Shown here: in pieces, positions 18,505 to 27,233 of the stretch
How positions within the stretch are numbered: position 1 is the first letter of the stretch
Layout: each line of letters opens with the position of its first letter
From: Azospirillum sp. SYSU D00513
GTDB taxonomy: Bacteria > Pseudomonadota > Alphaproteobacteria > Azospirillales > Azospirillaceae
NCBI RefSeq assembly: GCF_017356015.1
Contig: NZ_JAFIQV010000022.1
Coordinates: forward strand, 46,830 to 110,829
DNA length: 64,000 nt
Direction: 5' to 3'
Position numbers and translations under genes: made by a program
The notes under the pieces: generated by a model
The model's input: only the letters and a program-made list of their open reading frames with translations
What the model was told of the DNA's origin: nothing
The model's database searches: none

Positions 18505-19497
18505 CTAGACCGTCACGGCGCCGAGGTCGGCGCCTTCGATGCTGGCTCCCGTGTTGGAACCACGGCAAACCAGAAACTTCAAGGGCTCGCCCGCCCAGCG
18601 GCATCGTGCCGCATCCGCCAGCCGCTCGGCCTCCGCCGCGCCGCCGACGATGGCGAAACCGGTCGGCCCCCAGCTGCTCTGGCCGACACCGGGGATGCCC
18701 TCGGACTCCAGCCAGCCGATGGCGTCGGCCACCAGCGGGCTGGTGAAGCGGCCGCCCTGGGCCGGGGCGAAATGGTCGCCGACCGTGCGCTGAAGCTCGC
18801 CGATCACCCCGCCGAAGCGGTTCACGTCGCGCTCGGCCAGCGCCGGCAGCGCCACCATCAGCATCAGCCGGCAGAGATGCGCCGCCTTCTCCGCCGGGAA
18901 GGGCGGCAGGCGGCGGAAGGCGTCCACCTCGGCGGTGCCGTGCAGGCCGCGCACATCGTCGTCGTGCATCACCAGAAGCAGGCGCCAGTCCTCGGGGAAG
19001 TCGGCGCGGGCGATGACCGGCGGCGGGTCGTCGCCCGGCCCGCGCCCGCCGTCGAGCAGCACGCCGCCCTGCTGGAAGGCGCCGAGCCCGATGCCGGAGC
19101 GCGCGCCGCGCTCCACCTTGCGGGCGAGGTCGCGCGCGGTGGCCGGGCGGCCGTTCAGCAGCGACAGGGCGGTGGAGACCGCGAGGTCCATCTGCGTGCC
19201 GGAGCCGAGCCCGGCATGCTCCGGGATCGCCTCTTCCACCGTCAGCTCGACGCGGCGGGAAAATCCTTCGGTCTCGCACAGCCGCTCGACGCAACGGCGC
19301 GCGCGCTCGGCGGAGGGGCCGGCGACGCTTAGCGCCTCGGCGTGCCGGACGCGGACCACCGTGGCGGGACGATCGAGGGTGATTCCGATGCTGCCGAACC
19401 GGCGCCCGAGGTCGCCGTTGAGGTCGAGGAACCCCGCATGCAACCGCGCCGCCGCGCGCACCCGAACCTCCGGTATCCGGTTCAGACCATCCATCAT
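18505..19497 (-). CDS. mptG: beta-ribofuranosylaminobenzene 5'-phosphate synthase
   Basis: GHMP-kinase-like enzyme that condenses 4-aminobenzoate with phosphoribosyl diphosphate, the first committed step to methanopterin cofactors. About 330 residues. RLHAGFLDLNGDLGRRFGSI near the start and the GHMP-type glycine-rich loop EHAGLGSGTQMDLAVSTALS are characteristic, with GARSGIGLGAFQQGG and GQSSWGPTGFAIV further on. It is first in the minus-strand run mptG-mtdB-(ATP-grasp)-mch, with 80 nt before mtdB. The start at 19497 follows AAGGAAAG; a second Met comes immediately after. Confidence 0.94.
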   Translation of the reverse strand: MMDGLNRIPEVRVRAAARLHAGFLDLNGDLGRRFGSIGITLDRPATVVRVRHAEALSVAGPSAERARRCVERLCETEGFSRRVELTVEEAIPEHAGLGSGTQMDLAVSTALSLLNGRPATARDLARKVERGARSGIGLGAFQQGGVLLDGGRGPGDDPPPVIARADFPEDWRLLLVMHDDDVRGLHGTAEVDAFRRLPPFPAEKAAHLCRLMLMVALPALAERDVNRFGGVIGELQRTVGDHFAPAQGGRFTSPLVADAIGWLESEGIPGVGQSSWGPTGFAIVGGAAEAERLADAARCRWAGEPLKFLVCRGSNTGASIEGADLGAVTV

Positions 19498-19655
19498 TCT
19501 TTCCTTTTTGCGTATCCTCCCGGTCGCATGATAGCGTGAACGAAAATCAAAATCCGCTCTACAATCCAAAAGGCCCGGCCAGACCCTGAAGAAGGGGTTT
19601 CGGGCCAAAGGGTTCCGGACAGGATGGTCCGGGGCGGCAAAATGGGAGGGTCATA
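19498..19655. promoter_or_regulatory. divergent promoter region between mptG and the fhc operon
   Basis: 158 nt separating the two halves of the H4MPT island, which are transcribed away from each other. Locally AT-richer (CGTGAACGAAAATCAAAATCC on the plus strand, ~19536-19556). Both promoters must lie here, making it the likely site of common control. No clear operator palindrome was identified. Confidence 0.6.
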
Positions 19656-20033
19656 ATGTCCGACGAGAAGGAACAGCCTCTCGCCGAGGATGTGGTCGAG
19701 CGCCGTCTGCGCGAGGAGCTGCCCAAATGGGCCCTCAAGGACGGCTGGATCCGGCGCAAGTACAAGACCAGCAGCTGGAAGGGCACCCTGATGGTGGTCA
19801 ACACCGTCGGGCATCTGGCCGAGGCCGCCTGGCACCATCCCGACATGACGGTGTCCTACGCCTGGGTCGAGGTGCGGCTGATGACCCATTCCGCCAAGGG
19901 GATCACGGAGAAGGACTTCCAGCTCGCCCGCAAGATCGAGGAGGTCGTGCAGTGGCAGCCGGGGGCCGAGGGCGGCGCGTTGGAAGGCACGCCGCGCGAC
20001 GACCTGCGATTCTCCTACGTCAAATACGACTGA
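19656..20033 (+). CDS. pterin-4a-carbinolamine dehydratase-like protein
   Basis: 125 residues with the PCD/DCoH fold signature: W-rich N-terminus (KDGWIRRKYKTSSWKG), then the active-site histidine region AEAAWHHPDMTVSYAWVEVR and MTHSAKGITEKDFQLARKIE. PCD dehydrates 4a-hydroxytetrahydrobiopterin, but there is no phenylalanine hydroxylase here; such genes occur in methylotroph C1 islands, where a role with the methanopterin cofactor or the Fhc operon is suspected. GGGAGG precedes the start by 7 nt. It lies 97 nt upstream of fhcB. Confidence 0.85.
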   Translation: MSDEKEQPLAEDVVERRLREELPKWALKDGWIRRKYKTSSWKGTLMVVNTVGHLAEAAWHHPDMTVSYAWVEVRLMTHSAKGITEKDFQLARKIEEVVQWQPGAEGGALEGTPRDDLRFSYVKYD

Positions 20034-20130
20034 GACCCGACGGGACCGGAGTCCGGACGGCCGCCGCGGCGCGGCCCCGCATGGATTCGGTCCCGACACA
20101 CGCCTGATCCGAAAGACGCAGAACACGCCC

Positions 20131-21372
20131 ATGGCCCTCACCAAGAACGCCGTGTGCCCCTTCTGTGGGCTCGGTTGCGATGACATCGCGATCGAGCGCA
20201 CGGAGACCGGCATCACGCCGCAGCCGACCGGCTGCCCGCAGGCGGACAGCCTGTTCCAACGCTCCGCCTCGCCCGGCTCCGGCCCGCGCGTCGGCGGCGC
20301 CCCCGCCAGCCTGGAGGAGGCCGTCGCGGCGGCCGCCCGGCACCTGGCGGGGCGCCGCGCGCCGCTGATCGCCGGCATGCAGACCGACGTGGCTGGCGTG
20401 CTCGCCGCGCTGTCGCTGGCCGACCGCATCGGGGCGACCGTCGATCACCGCCATTCCGAAGGTCTGTTCCGCAATCTCGCGGTGCTCCAGCGGCTCGGCT
20501 GGACCGTGACCACCTTCGCGGAGGTGCGCAACCGCGCCGACCTGATCCTGGTGGTCGGGCCGGATCCGGTGGCCTCCTACCCCCGCTTCTGGGAGCGCTG
20601 GGTCGCCCCCGCCCCGGCCCTGCTGCCGGAGGGCAGCCGCCGGCAGGTGGTCTTCCTCGGCGGCACGCCGGAACCCAAGACCATCGACGACCTGGGGGGC
20701 GCGCCGGAAACGGTGGCCGAGGGCGCCGGGATCAACGATTCCGTCACGGCGCTGCGCCTGGCGCTGGACGGGAGCGGGACGGAGGCGTTCGTCGATCTCG
20801 GCCGCCGGCTGCTCACCGCGCGCTACGCGGTGGTGGTCTGGGCCGCCGGCATGTTCGGCGGCGAGGCCAGCGACCTGACGGTGGAGAGCATCGTCCGTCT
20901 GGTCCGCACGGTGGACACCACCACCCGCTGTTCCGGCCTGCCGCTGTCCGGCACCGACAATCTGGCCGGCGCCAACTACGCCTGCGTCTGGCGCACGGGC
21001 TTCCCCCTGCGCACCAGCTTCGCGGGCGGGCTGCTGAGCCACGACCCCGACGCCATGTCTTGGGCCCGGCGCCTGCCCGGGTCGGACGCCGTGCTGTGGA
21101 TCTCCAGCTTCCGGCACGAGACGCCGGCCGCCGATATCGCCAGGGCCAAGGGCCCGGTGGTGGCGCTGGCGACGCCGGAGACGACATTCGACAAGGAGCC
21201 TGATGTGTTCATCCCGGTCGGCACGCCCGGCATCGACCATGCCGGCGACGTGTTCCGCTCCGACAGCGTGCTGGCGCTGCACGCGCGCGCGCTGATCGAC
21301 CGCGGCCTGCCGCGCGCCGCCGACGTGCTGGACCGCATCGGCGCGAGCCTGACGGAGGCCCCCGCATGCTGA
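20131..21372 (+). CDS. fhcB: formyltransferase/hydrolase complex subunit B
   Basis: 413-residue relative of the molybdenum/tungsten subunit (FmdB/FwdB) of archaeal formylmethanofuran dehydrogenase. In the bacterial Fhc complex the subunit is not a redox enzyme; the complex transfers the formyl group from formyl-H4MPT to methylofuran and hydrolyses it to formate. Four cysteines at the N-terminus are arranged C9-x2-C12-x3-C16 and C35, the spacing of an iron-sulfur motif. The 3' end overlaps fhcA by 7 nt. The ribosome site is weak, perhaps reflecting coupling from the upstream PCD-like gene. Confidence 0.92.
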   Translation: MALTKNAVCPFCGLGCDDIAIERTETGITPQPTGCPQADSLFQRSASPGSGPRVGGAPASLEEAVAAAARHLAGRRAPLIAGMQTDVAGVLAALSLADRIGATVDHRHSEGLFRNLAVLQRLGWTVTTFAEVRNRADLILVVGPDPVASYPRFWERWVAPAPALLPEGSRRQVVFLGGTPEPKTIDDLGGAPETVAEGAGINDSVTALRLALDGSGTEAFVDLGRRLLTARYAVVVWAAGMFGGEASDLTVESIVRLVRTVDTTTRCSGLPLSGTDNLAGANYACVWRTGFPLRTSFAGGLLSHDPDAMSWARRLPGSDAVLWISSFRHETPAADIARAKGPVVALATPETTFDKEPDVFIPVGTPGIDHAGDVFRSDSVLALHARALIDRGLPRAADVLDRIGASLTEAPAC

Positions 21373-23033
21373 TCAAACTCGCGGGCGGACGCCTGTTCGA
21401 CCCGGCCAACGGCCGCGTCGACGTGACCGGCGACATCTGGATCCGGGACGGGCGCATCGTCGCCGATCCGGGGCCGGGCGCCAAGCCGGACGAAACCCAC
21501 GACCTCTCCGGCCGGATCGTGATGGCCGGGGCGACGGACATCCACAGCCACATCGCGGGCGGCAAGCTGAACATCGCCCGCATGCTGATGTCGGAGGAGC
21601 ACCACGCCCACGTCCACCCGGCGCACGGCCTGTGCGGCTGCGGCAGCGGCATCGCCACGCCCTCCACGCTGACGACCGGCTACCGCTACGCCGAGATGGG
21701 CTTCACCGCCGCCTTCGAGCCGGCGATGCTCGGCATGAACGCGCGCCACACCCACCTGGAGATGGCCGACATCCCGATGCTCGACACCGGCGGCTACCTG
21801 GTGCTGGGCAACGACGACTTCCTGCTCGACCTGATGGCGTCGGGCGCCGGCCAGTCGGCGGTGAACGACTATGTCGGCTGGATGCTGGAGGCGACGCAGA
21901 GCCTCGGCATCAAGGTGGTGAATCCCGGCGGCATCAACGCCTTCAAGTTCAACCAGCGCAAGCTGGACCTGGACGAGCAGGGTCCGCATTACGGGCTGAC
22001 GCCGCGCGACATCGTGACGACGCTGGCCCGCGCGGTGCATGACCTCGGCGTGCCGCACCCGCTGCACGTCCACGGCTGCAACCTGGGCGTCCCCGGCAAC
22101 GTGGCAACGACCCTGGAGACGATCCAGGCGACGTCGGGCCTGCCGATCCACATGACCCACATACAGTTCCACAGCTACGGCACGGAGGGCGACCGCAAGT
22201 TCTCCTCCGGTGCGGCGGCCATCGCCGAGGCGGTGAACCGCTCGCCGCTGCTGTCCGTGGACATCGGGCAGGTGCTGTTCGGCCAGACCGTTACGGCGTC
22301 CGCCGACGTCGGGACCCAGCGCGGCACCGCCGCCGTGGGCAGCCCGCGCAAGTGGGTGTCGATGGACATCGAGTGCGAGGCCGGCTGCGGCGTGGTGCCC
22401 TTCAAGTACCGCGACAAGTCCTACGTCAACGCCCTGCAATGGGCGATCGGGCTGGAGCTGTTCCTGCTGCTCGACGACCCGTGGCGCGTCTTCCTGACGA
22501 CCGACCACCCGAACGGCGCGCCCTTCACCTTCTACCCGGAGCTGATCCGGCTGCTGATGGACCGCGACTACCGCCTGTCCAAGCTGGCGGAGATCCACCC
22601 CGACGCGCCGGCCCACACCACGCTGGGCTCCATCGCGCGGGAATACACGCTGGCCGACATCGCCACCATGACGCGCGCGGCCCCGGCCCGCATCCTGGGG
22701 CTGGAGGACCGCGGCCATCTCGGCGTCGGCGCCATCGGCGACGTGGTGGTCTACACCGACCAGCCGAACCGTGCCGCCATGTTCGAGAAGCCGGATCTCG
22801 TCTTCAAGAATGGCCAGGTGATCGTGCGGGCGGGCGAGATCGTGTCGGTCGTGCAGGGCTTCACCCATACGGTGCGGCCGGGGTACGACAACCTGATCGA
22901 GCGCCGGCTGGCGAAGTATTTCGACGAGCGGATGGGGGTCAACATCGACACCTTCCGCATCAAGGACGACGAGATCCGCAACGGGCAGGGCCTCGTCCGC
23001 CACGCCTGCAACGCGCGGGGGGACGGATGCTGA
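21366..23033 (+). CDS. fhcA: formyltransferase/hydrolase complex subunit A (amidohydrolase)
   Basis: 555-residue amidohydrolase subunit that hydrolyses formylmethylofuran to formate, related to FwdA/FmdA. The metal-site motif DIHSHIAGGKLNIARML lies near residue 59, followed by HHAHVHPAHGLCGCGSG; later metal ligands are in HVHGCNLGVPGN and MTHIQFHSY, and the catalytic aspartate probably in FLTTDHPNGAPF. Start overlaps the fhcB stop, and its stop overlaps the fhcD start, so the four subunits are made from one transcript. Confidence 0.96.
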   Translation: MLIKLAGGRLFDPANGRVDVTGDIWIRDGRIVADPGPGAKPDETHDLSGRIVMAGATDIHSHIAGGKLNIARMLMSEEHHAHVHPAHGLCGCGSGIATPSTLTTGYRYAEMGFTAAFEPAMLGMNARHTHLEMADIPMLDTGGYLVLGNDDFLLDLMASGAGQSAVNDYVGWMLEATQSLGIKVVNPGGINAFKFNQRKLDLDEQGPHYGLTPRDIVTTLARAVHDLGVPHPLHVHGCNLGVPGNVATTLETIQATSGLPIHMTHIQFHSYGTEGDRKFSSGAAAIAEAVNRSPLLSVDIGQVLFGQTVTASADVGTQRGTAAVGSPRKWVSMDIECEAGCGVVPFKYRDKSYVNALQWAIGLELFLLLDDPWRVFLTTDHPNGAPFTFYPELIRLLMDRDYRLSKLAEIHPDAPAHTTLGSIAREYTLADIATMTRAAPARILGLEDRGHLGVGAIGDVVVYTDQPNRAAMFEKPDLVFKNGQVIVRAGEIVSVVQGFTHTVRPGYDNLIERRLAKYFDERMGVNIDTFRIKDDEIRNGQGLVRHACNARGDGC

Positions 23034-23926
23034 TCAACGGCGTGACCATCGTGGAAACCTTCGCCGAGGCCTTCGGCATGAGGGCCACGCGGCTGATCGT
23101 GACCGCCGAGACGCCGGAATGGGTGTCGGCGGCGGTGACCAGCATGACGGGCTTCGCCACCTCGGTCATCGGCTGCGGCTGCGAGGCGGCGGTGGAGCGG
23201 ATCCTGGCGCCGGAGGAGACGCCGGACGGGCGCCCCGGCGCCTCGGTCCTGATCTTCGCCATGTCGCGCGACGAGGTGGCCAAGCACGTCGCCCGCCGCG
23301 TCGGCCAGTGCATCATGACCTCCCCCGGTTCGGCCTGCTACGCCGGCCTGAGGGAGGGGCGCATGATCGCGCTGGGCAACGGGCTGCGCTATTTCGGCGA
23401 CGGCTTCCAGATTTCCAAGAAGTTCGGCGACCGCCGCTTCTGGCGCGTGCCGGTGATGGACGGCGAGTTCGTCTGCGAGGACAAGGTGGCCGTGGTCGAC
23501 GCGATCGGCGGCGGCAACTTCCTGATCGCGGCGGCGAGCCACCGCCAGTGCCTGCGCGCGGCGGAGGTCGCGGTGGCGGCCATCCGCGGCATGCCCGGCG
23601 TGATCATGCCCTTCCCCGGCGGCGTCGTGCGGTCGGGATCGAAGGTCGGGTCGAAGTACAAGGCGCTGATCGCCTCCACCAACACCGCCTACTGCCCGAC
23701 GCTCCGCGCAGTGGAGCCGAAGACGCAGCTCGCGGAGAACGTCGAGGCGGTGCTGGAGATCGTGCTGGACGGGCTGGACGAAGCGTCGATCCGTGCGGCC
23801 ATGCGCGCCGGCATCACGGCCGTGACCGGCCTCGGCGCCGAGAACGGCGTGATCGAGATCACCGCCGGCAACTACGGTGGCAAGCTCGGCAAGTTCCACT
23901 TTCACCTGCATGAGGTGATGTCATGA
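23027..23926 (+). CDS. fhcD: formyl-H4MPT:methylofuran formyltransferase (subunit D)
   Basis: 299 residues; homologous to archaeal Ftr. Moves the formyl group from formyl-H4MPT to methylofuran within the Fhc complex. Conserved stretches: INGVTIVETFAEAFGMRATR at the N-terminus, FATSVIGCGCEAAVE, ALGNGLRYFGDGFQISKK and the C-terminal NYGGKLGKFHFHL. The start is inside the end of fhcA (ATGCTGA overlap) and the stop overlaps fhcC by 4 nt. Confidence 0.96.
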   Translation: MLINGVTIVETFAEAFGMRATRLIVTAETPEWVSAAVTSMTGFATSVIGCGCEAAVERILAPEETPDGRPGASVLIFAMSRDEVAKHVARRVGQCIMTSPGSACYAGLREGRMIALGNGLRYFGDGFQISKKFGDRRFWRVPVMDGEFVCEDKVAVVDAIGGGNFLIAAASHRQCLRAAEVAVAAIRGMPGVIMPFPGGVVRSGSKVGSKYKALIASTNTAYCPTLRAVEPKTQLAENVEAVLEIVLDGLDEASIRAAMRAGITAVTGLGAENGVIEITAGNYGGKLGKFHFHLHEVMS

Positions 23927-24693
23927 GCGGCGTCGCGCTGAGCTTCCGCGGCGAGGCCGGCGTCCGCGCCGACCTGTCGGACCTGCTGCCCGAACGGATC
24001 GCCGGCCTCGGCCCGGAGGAGATCGCCCGCATCCCGCTGGCGACCGCCGGCGGCCCCGTGCCGCTGGGCGAGCTGTTCAACGTCAAGACCCTTGCGACGG
24101 AGACGGGTGGTGCCGAAGGCAGCCTCCTGATCCGGTCCGGCGGCGCCGTGCTGGACCGCGTCGGCGCCCGCATGGGCAAGGGGCTGATCGAGGTGGAGGG
24201 CGACGTCGGCGACCTCGCCGGTGCCCAGATGTCCGGCGGCACGCTGCGCATCCGCGGCAACGCCGGAAACCGGCTGGGCGGCGTGCTGCCCGGCGAGACG
24301 AAGGGCATGCGCAACGGGCTGATCCTGCTGTCCGGCGACGCCGGGGACCGGGTGGGCGAACGGCTGCGGCGCGGCACCATCGTGATCGATGGGAGCGTGG
24401 GTGCCGACTGCGGCGCCTTCATGACCGCCGGCACCGTCGCGGTCGCTGGCGGCTGCGGCCCGCGCCCCGGCTTCGGCATGCGGCGCGGCAGCCTGATCCT
24501 CGGCACCGAGCCGGCGAGCCTGCCGGTCGGCTTCGTCGATGCGGGCATCCGCGACTGGGTCTTCCTGCGGCTGCTCCAGTCCTACCTCGCGGAAACGGGC
24601 GGCTGGCTCGCCGCCCGCACGCTGGGCCGCTCCCGCCGCTACATCGGCAACCTCGCCGAACATGGCTTGGGCGAGATCCTGGTGCTGCCGTAG
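23923..24693 (+). CDS. fhcC: formyltransferase/hydrolase complex subunit C
   Basis: 256 residues. It is built of GxxGxxxG-type repeats (VEGDVGDLAGAQMSGGTLRI, GNAGNRLGG, GDAGDRVGERLRRGTIVIDG), the beta-helix fold shared with FwdC and the C-terminal domain of glutamate synthase; it is structural in the complex. ATGA overlap with the fhcD stop. Last gene of fhcBADC; a palindromic repeat element follows 18 nt later. Confidence 0.95.
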   Translation: MSGVALSFRGEAGVRADLSDLLPERIAGLGPEEIARIPLATAGGPVPLGELFNVKTLATETGGAEGSLLIRSGGAVLDRVGARMGKGLIEVEGDVGDLAGAQMSGGTLRIRGNAGNRLGGVLPGETKGMRNGLILLSGDAGDRVGERLRRGTIVIDGSVGADCGAFMTAGTVAVAGGCGPRPGFGMRRGSLILGTEPASLPVGFVDAGIRDWVFLRLLQSYLAETGGWLAARTLGRSRRYIGNLAEHGLGEILVLP

Positions 24694-24710
24694 GGAAGGA
24701 AGGGCAGTGA

Positions 24711-24862
24711 TTCCCTCTCCCGCCCCGGGAGAGGGTCAGGGTGAGGGTGCAAATCCAGGCAAAGGAGCCCCTGGGCTCCTTTGCGGCGTCCTTCGGACGC
24801 CGGCCCTCACCTTCCCAAGCCTAGCGGCTTGGGCCCCTTCCTCTCCCCGGAGGGGAGAGGGA
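24711..24862. repeat. palindromic dispersed repeat after fhcC
   Basis: Left part (24711-24747) CCCTCTCC...GGGAGAGGGTCAGGGTGAGGG is the inverse of the right part (about 24804-24862), which is interrupted by a short hairpin (CCAAGCCTAGCGGCTTGG at 24815-24832). Two further small stem-loops (AGGAGCCCCTGGGCTCCT at 24763-24780 and GGCGTCC/GGACGCC at 24785-24801) fill the middle. Outer arms are close to those of the element at 1486-1607. Confidence 0.75.
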
Positions 24863-24919
24863 ACTGGACCCCGAGTCTCCGGAAGACCCGCCGGCCGAGG
24901 GCCGGCAAGGGAGGAAACC

Positions 24920-26164
24920 ATGACCACCCGCCGCGCGCTCCTGGGGGCGCTGCTCGCCACCGCCTTCGGGCTCGGCCTGCCCCTGGCGCTCCAGTTCCCG
25001 GCGCAGGGCCAGGCGCCGGCCGCCTCCCAGCCCGCCGCGGCACAGGCCGTGCGGATCGGCTACCTGTCGCAGGAGGAGGACCCGCGCATCCCCCTGACCT
25101 TCCTGGAGCCGGAACTGACCGACGAGGGCGTCCAGGGGGCGCGGCTGGCGCTGGCCGACAACAACACGACGGGGCGCTTCACCAACCAGAAGTTTGAACT
25201 GGTGGAAACCGTGGTGCCGCGCGACGGCGACCCGGCGGAGGGCTTGAGGAGCCTCGCGGCGGACGGCGTCCGGCTGGTGGTGCTGGACCTCCCGGCGGAG
25301 GCGCTGGCGAAGGTGGCGGCCCTGCCGGAGGCGGCGGGGCTGCTGCTGTTCAACAGCCGCGCACCGGACGACGCGCTGCGCAACGAGGGGTGCCGGGCCA
25401 ACCTGCTGCACACGATCCCCAGCCGGCGCATGCTGACCGACGCGCTGGGGCAGTATCTGGTCTGGAAGAAATGGGTCAACTGGGCGCTGATCGTCGGCCC
25501 GGCGCCGGAGGACAAGCTCTACGCCGAGGCGGTGCGCCGCACCGCCAAGCGCTTTGGGGCCAGGATCGTGGAGGAGAAGGCCTGGACCTTCGACACGTCG
25601 GGCAACCGGCGCACCGACACCGGGCTGGTGACGATCCAGTCGGAGATCCCCGTCGCCACGCAGCTGCGCGACCATGACGTGCTGATCGTCGCCGACGAGA
25701 CCGACCAGTTCGGCGAGTATCTGGACGGGCACACCTGGCTGCCGCGCCCGGTGGCCGGCACGCAGGGCTACACCCCCACCGCCTGGGCGCGGGTGAACGA
25801 GCAGTGGGGCGCCACCCAGATGCACAACCGGTTCGAGCGGCTGGCGGGCCGCTGGATGACCGCGCGCGACTACGCCGCCTGGCTGGCCGTGCGCAGCGTC
25901 GGCGAGGCGGCGACCCGCACCGCGTCGGGCGACCCGGCGGCCATCGCGGCCTTCGTCCGATCTCCGCAGTTCGAGCTGGCCGGCTTCAAGGGCCCGCCCT
26001 TCACCTATCGCGACTGGGACGGGCAGCTCCGCCAGCCGGTCCTGATCGCCGGCCCGCGCATGCTGGTCTCCGTCTCCCCGCAGGAGGGGTTCCTGCACCA
26101 GAACTCGCTGTTGGACACGCTCGGCGACGACGCCCCCGAGAGCAAGTGCCGCAAGGCGCGCTGA
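24920..26164 (+). CDS. PQQ-associated ABC-type solute-binding protein
   Basis: 414 residues, exported: MTTRRALLG start (possible Tat signal) with hydrophobic core. The body is a periplasmic type I binding-protein fold like branched-chain amino-acid binding proteins: VRIGYLSQEEDPRIPLTFLE at ~45, then WALIVGPAPEDKLYAEAVRR. I recognise the family tied to PQQ-dependent alcohol oxidation gene sets, normally beside an ABC ATPase and permease; those are absent here. The beta-propeller gene 55 nt downstream is its usual companion. The ATG follows GGGAGGA by 6 nt. Ligand unknown. Confidence 0.88.
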   Translation: MTTRRALLGALLATAFGLGLPLALQFPAQGQAPAASQPAAAQAVRIGYLSQEEDPRIPLTFLEPELTDEGVQGARLALADNNTTGRFTNQKFELVETVVPRDGDPAEGLRSLAADGVRLVVLDLPAEALAKVAALPEAAGLLLFNSRAPDDALRNEGCRANLLHTIPSRRMLTDALGQYLVWKKWVNWALIVGPAPEDKLYAEAVRRTAKRFGARIVEEKAWTFDTSGNRRTDTGLVTIQSEIPVATQLRDHDVLIVADETDQFGEYLDGHTWLPRPVAGTQGYTPTAWARVNEQWGATQMHNRFERLAGRWMTARDYAAWLAVRSVGEAATRTASGDPAAIAAFVRSPQFELAGFKGPPFTYRDWDGQLRQPVLIAGPRMLVSVSPQEGFLHQNSLLDTLGDDAPESKCRKAR

Positions 26165-26219
26165 ACGCACGGTCATCCCCATCGCCATTCCCATCGCCAT
26201 TCCGAGGAAGGCTCAACCC

Positions 26220-27188
26220 ATGTTCCGATTCCGACTTCTTGCCACCGCGGGCCTCCTGATCGGCATGGCGGCGCCGGCGGCGGCCGAGACGATCTACGTC
26301 ACCAACGAGAAGGACAACACGGTCACCGTGGTGGACGGCGAGAAGCTCGCCATCACGGACCGCATCAAGGTCGGCCGGCGCCCGCGCGGCATCACCTTCA
26401 ACCATGACGGCACGCGGCTCTACGTGTGCGTCGGCGACGACAACCGCATCGACGTGATCGACATCGCCAGCCGCAAGGTGGTGGACCGGCTGCCCTCCGG
26501 CCCCGATCCGGAGCTGTTCGTGCTGGACCCGAACAAGCGCCGGCTCTACGTCGCGAACGAGGACGACAACATGGTGTCGGTCGTGGACACCGAATCCAAG
26601 AAGGTCATCGGCGACATCCAGGTCGGCGTCGAGCCGGAGGGCATGGCGCTGAGCCCCGACGGCAGCCTGCTGGTGAACACCTCCGAGACGACCAACATGG
26701 CGCATTTCATCGACGCTGAGCGGCACGAGATCGTCGGCAACGTGCTGGTGGACGCGCGCCCGCGCGTCGCGCAGTTCACGCGCGACGGCAAGCATGTGTG
26801 GGTGTCGTCGGAGATCGGCGGGACCGTCGCCGTGATCGACGCGGCGACCAAGCAGATCGTCAGGAAGATCGGCTTCGAGGTCCGCGGCGTGAAGCGCGAG
26901 GCCATCCAGCCGGTCGGCATCGCCATGACCAAGGACGGCAAGCGGGTGTTCGTGGCGCTCGGCCCGTCCAACCGCGTGGCGGAGGTGAATCCCGAGACGA
27001 TGGAGGTCACCAAGTACCACCTCGTCGGGCAGCGCGTCTGGAACCTCGCCTTCTCGCCGGACGAAAAGCGGCTCTACACGACCAACGGCGTCAGCAACGA
27101 CCTGTCGGTCATCGACCTGGAAAAGGACCGCGTGATCAAGAGTATCCCTGTGGGCGGCGCGCCCTGGGGCGTGGTGGTGAAGCCCTGA
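26220..27188 (+). CDS. PQQ-associated YVTN beta-propeller protein
   Basis: 322 residues with a signal peptide (cleavage near AAPAAA). Seven or so YVTN-type blades are visible, each with a pattern such as IYVTNEKDNTVTVVDGEKL, LYVCVGDDNRIDVIDIA and LYTTNGVSNDLSVIDLEKD. This is the propeller family found with PQQ-dependent catabolism operons; it probably works in the periplasm with the binding protein immediately upstream. No heme or PQQ-binding motif is evident. Same transcript as the preceding gene; a hairpin follows its stop. Confidence 0.9.
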   Translation: MFRFRLLATAGLLIGMAAPAAAETIYVTNEKDNTVTVVDGEKLAITDRIKVGRRPRGITFNHDGTRLYVCVGDDNRIDVIDIASRKVVDRLPSGPDPELFVLDPNKRRLYVANEDDNMVSVVDTESKKVIGDIQVGVEPEGMALSPDGSLLVNTSETTNMAHFIDAERHEIVGNVLVDARPRVAQFTRDGKHVWVSSEIGGTVAVIDAATKQIVRKIGFEVRGVKREAIQPVGIAMTKDGKRVFVALGPSNRVAEVNPETMEVTKYHLVGQRVWNLAFSPDEKRLYTTNGVSNDLSVIDLEKDRVIKSIPVGGAPWGVVVKP

Positions 27189-27197
27189 CGCCTGAGT

Positions 27198-27221
27198 GGA
27201 GGGGCTGGTGCCGGCCCCTCC
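27198..27221 (+). terminator. hairpin after the beta-propeller gene
   Basis: GGAGGGGC (27198-27205) pairs with GCCCCTCC (27214-27221), 8-nt loop, without a T-run. It lies between two convergent genes and may act as a weak or Rho-assisted terminator. Confidence 0.5.
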
Positions 27222-27233
27222 GGTTCCCATGGG

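Noticed and set aside
17537..19294. 585-codon frame that would make MtdB a fusion protein
   Set aside because: The first 290 residues are an off-frame reading of mptG (Arg/Gly-rich); true MtdB begins at 18424 after GGGAGG.
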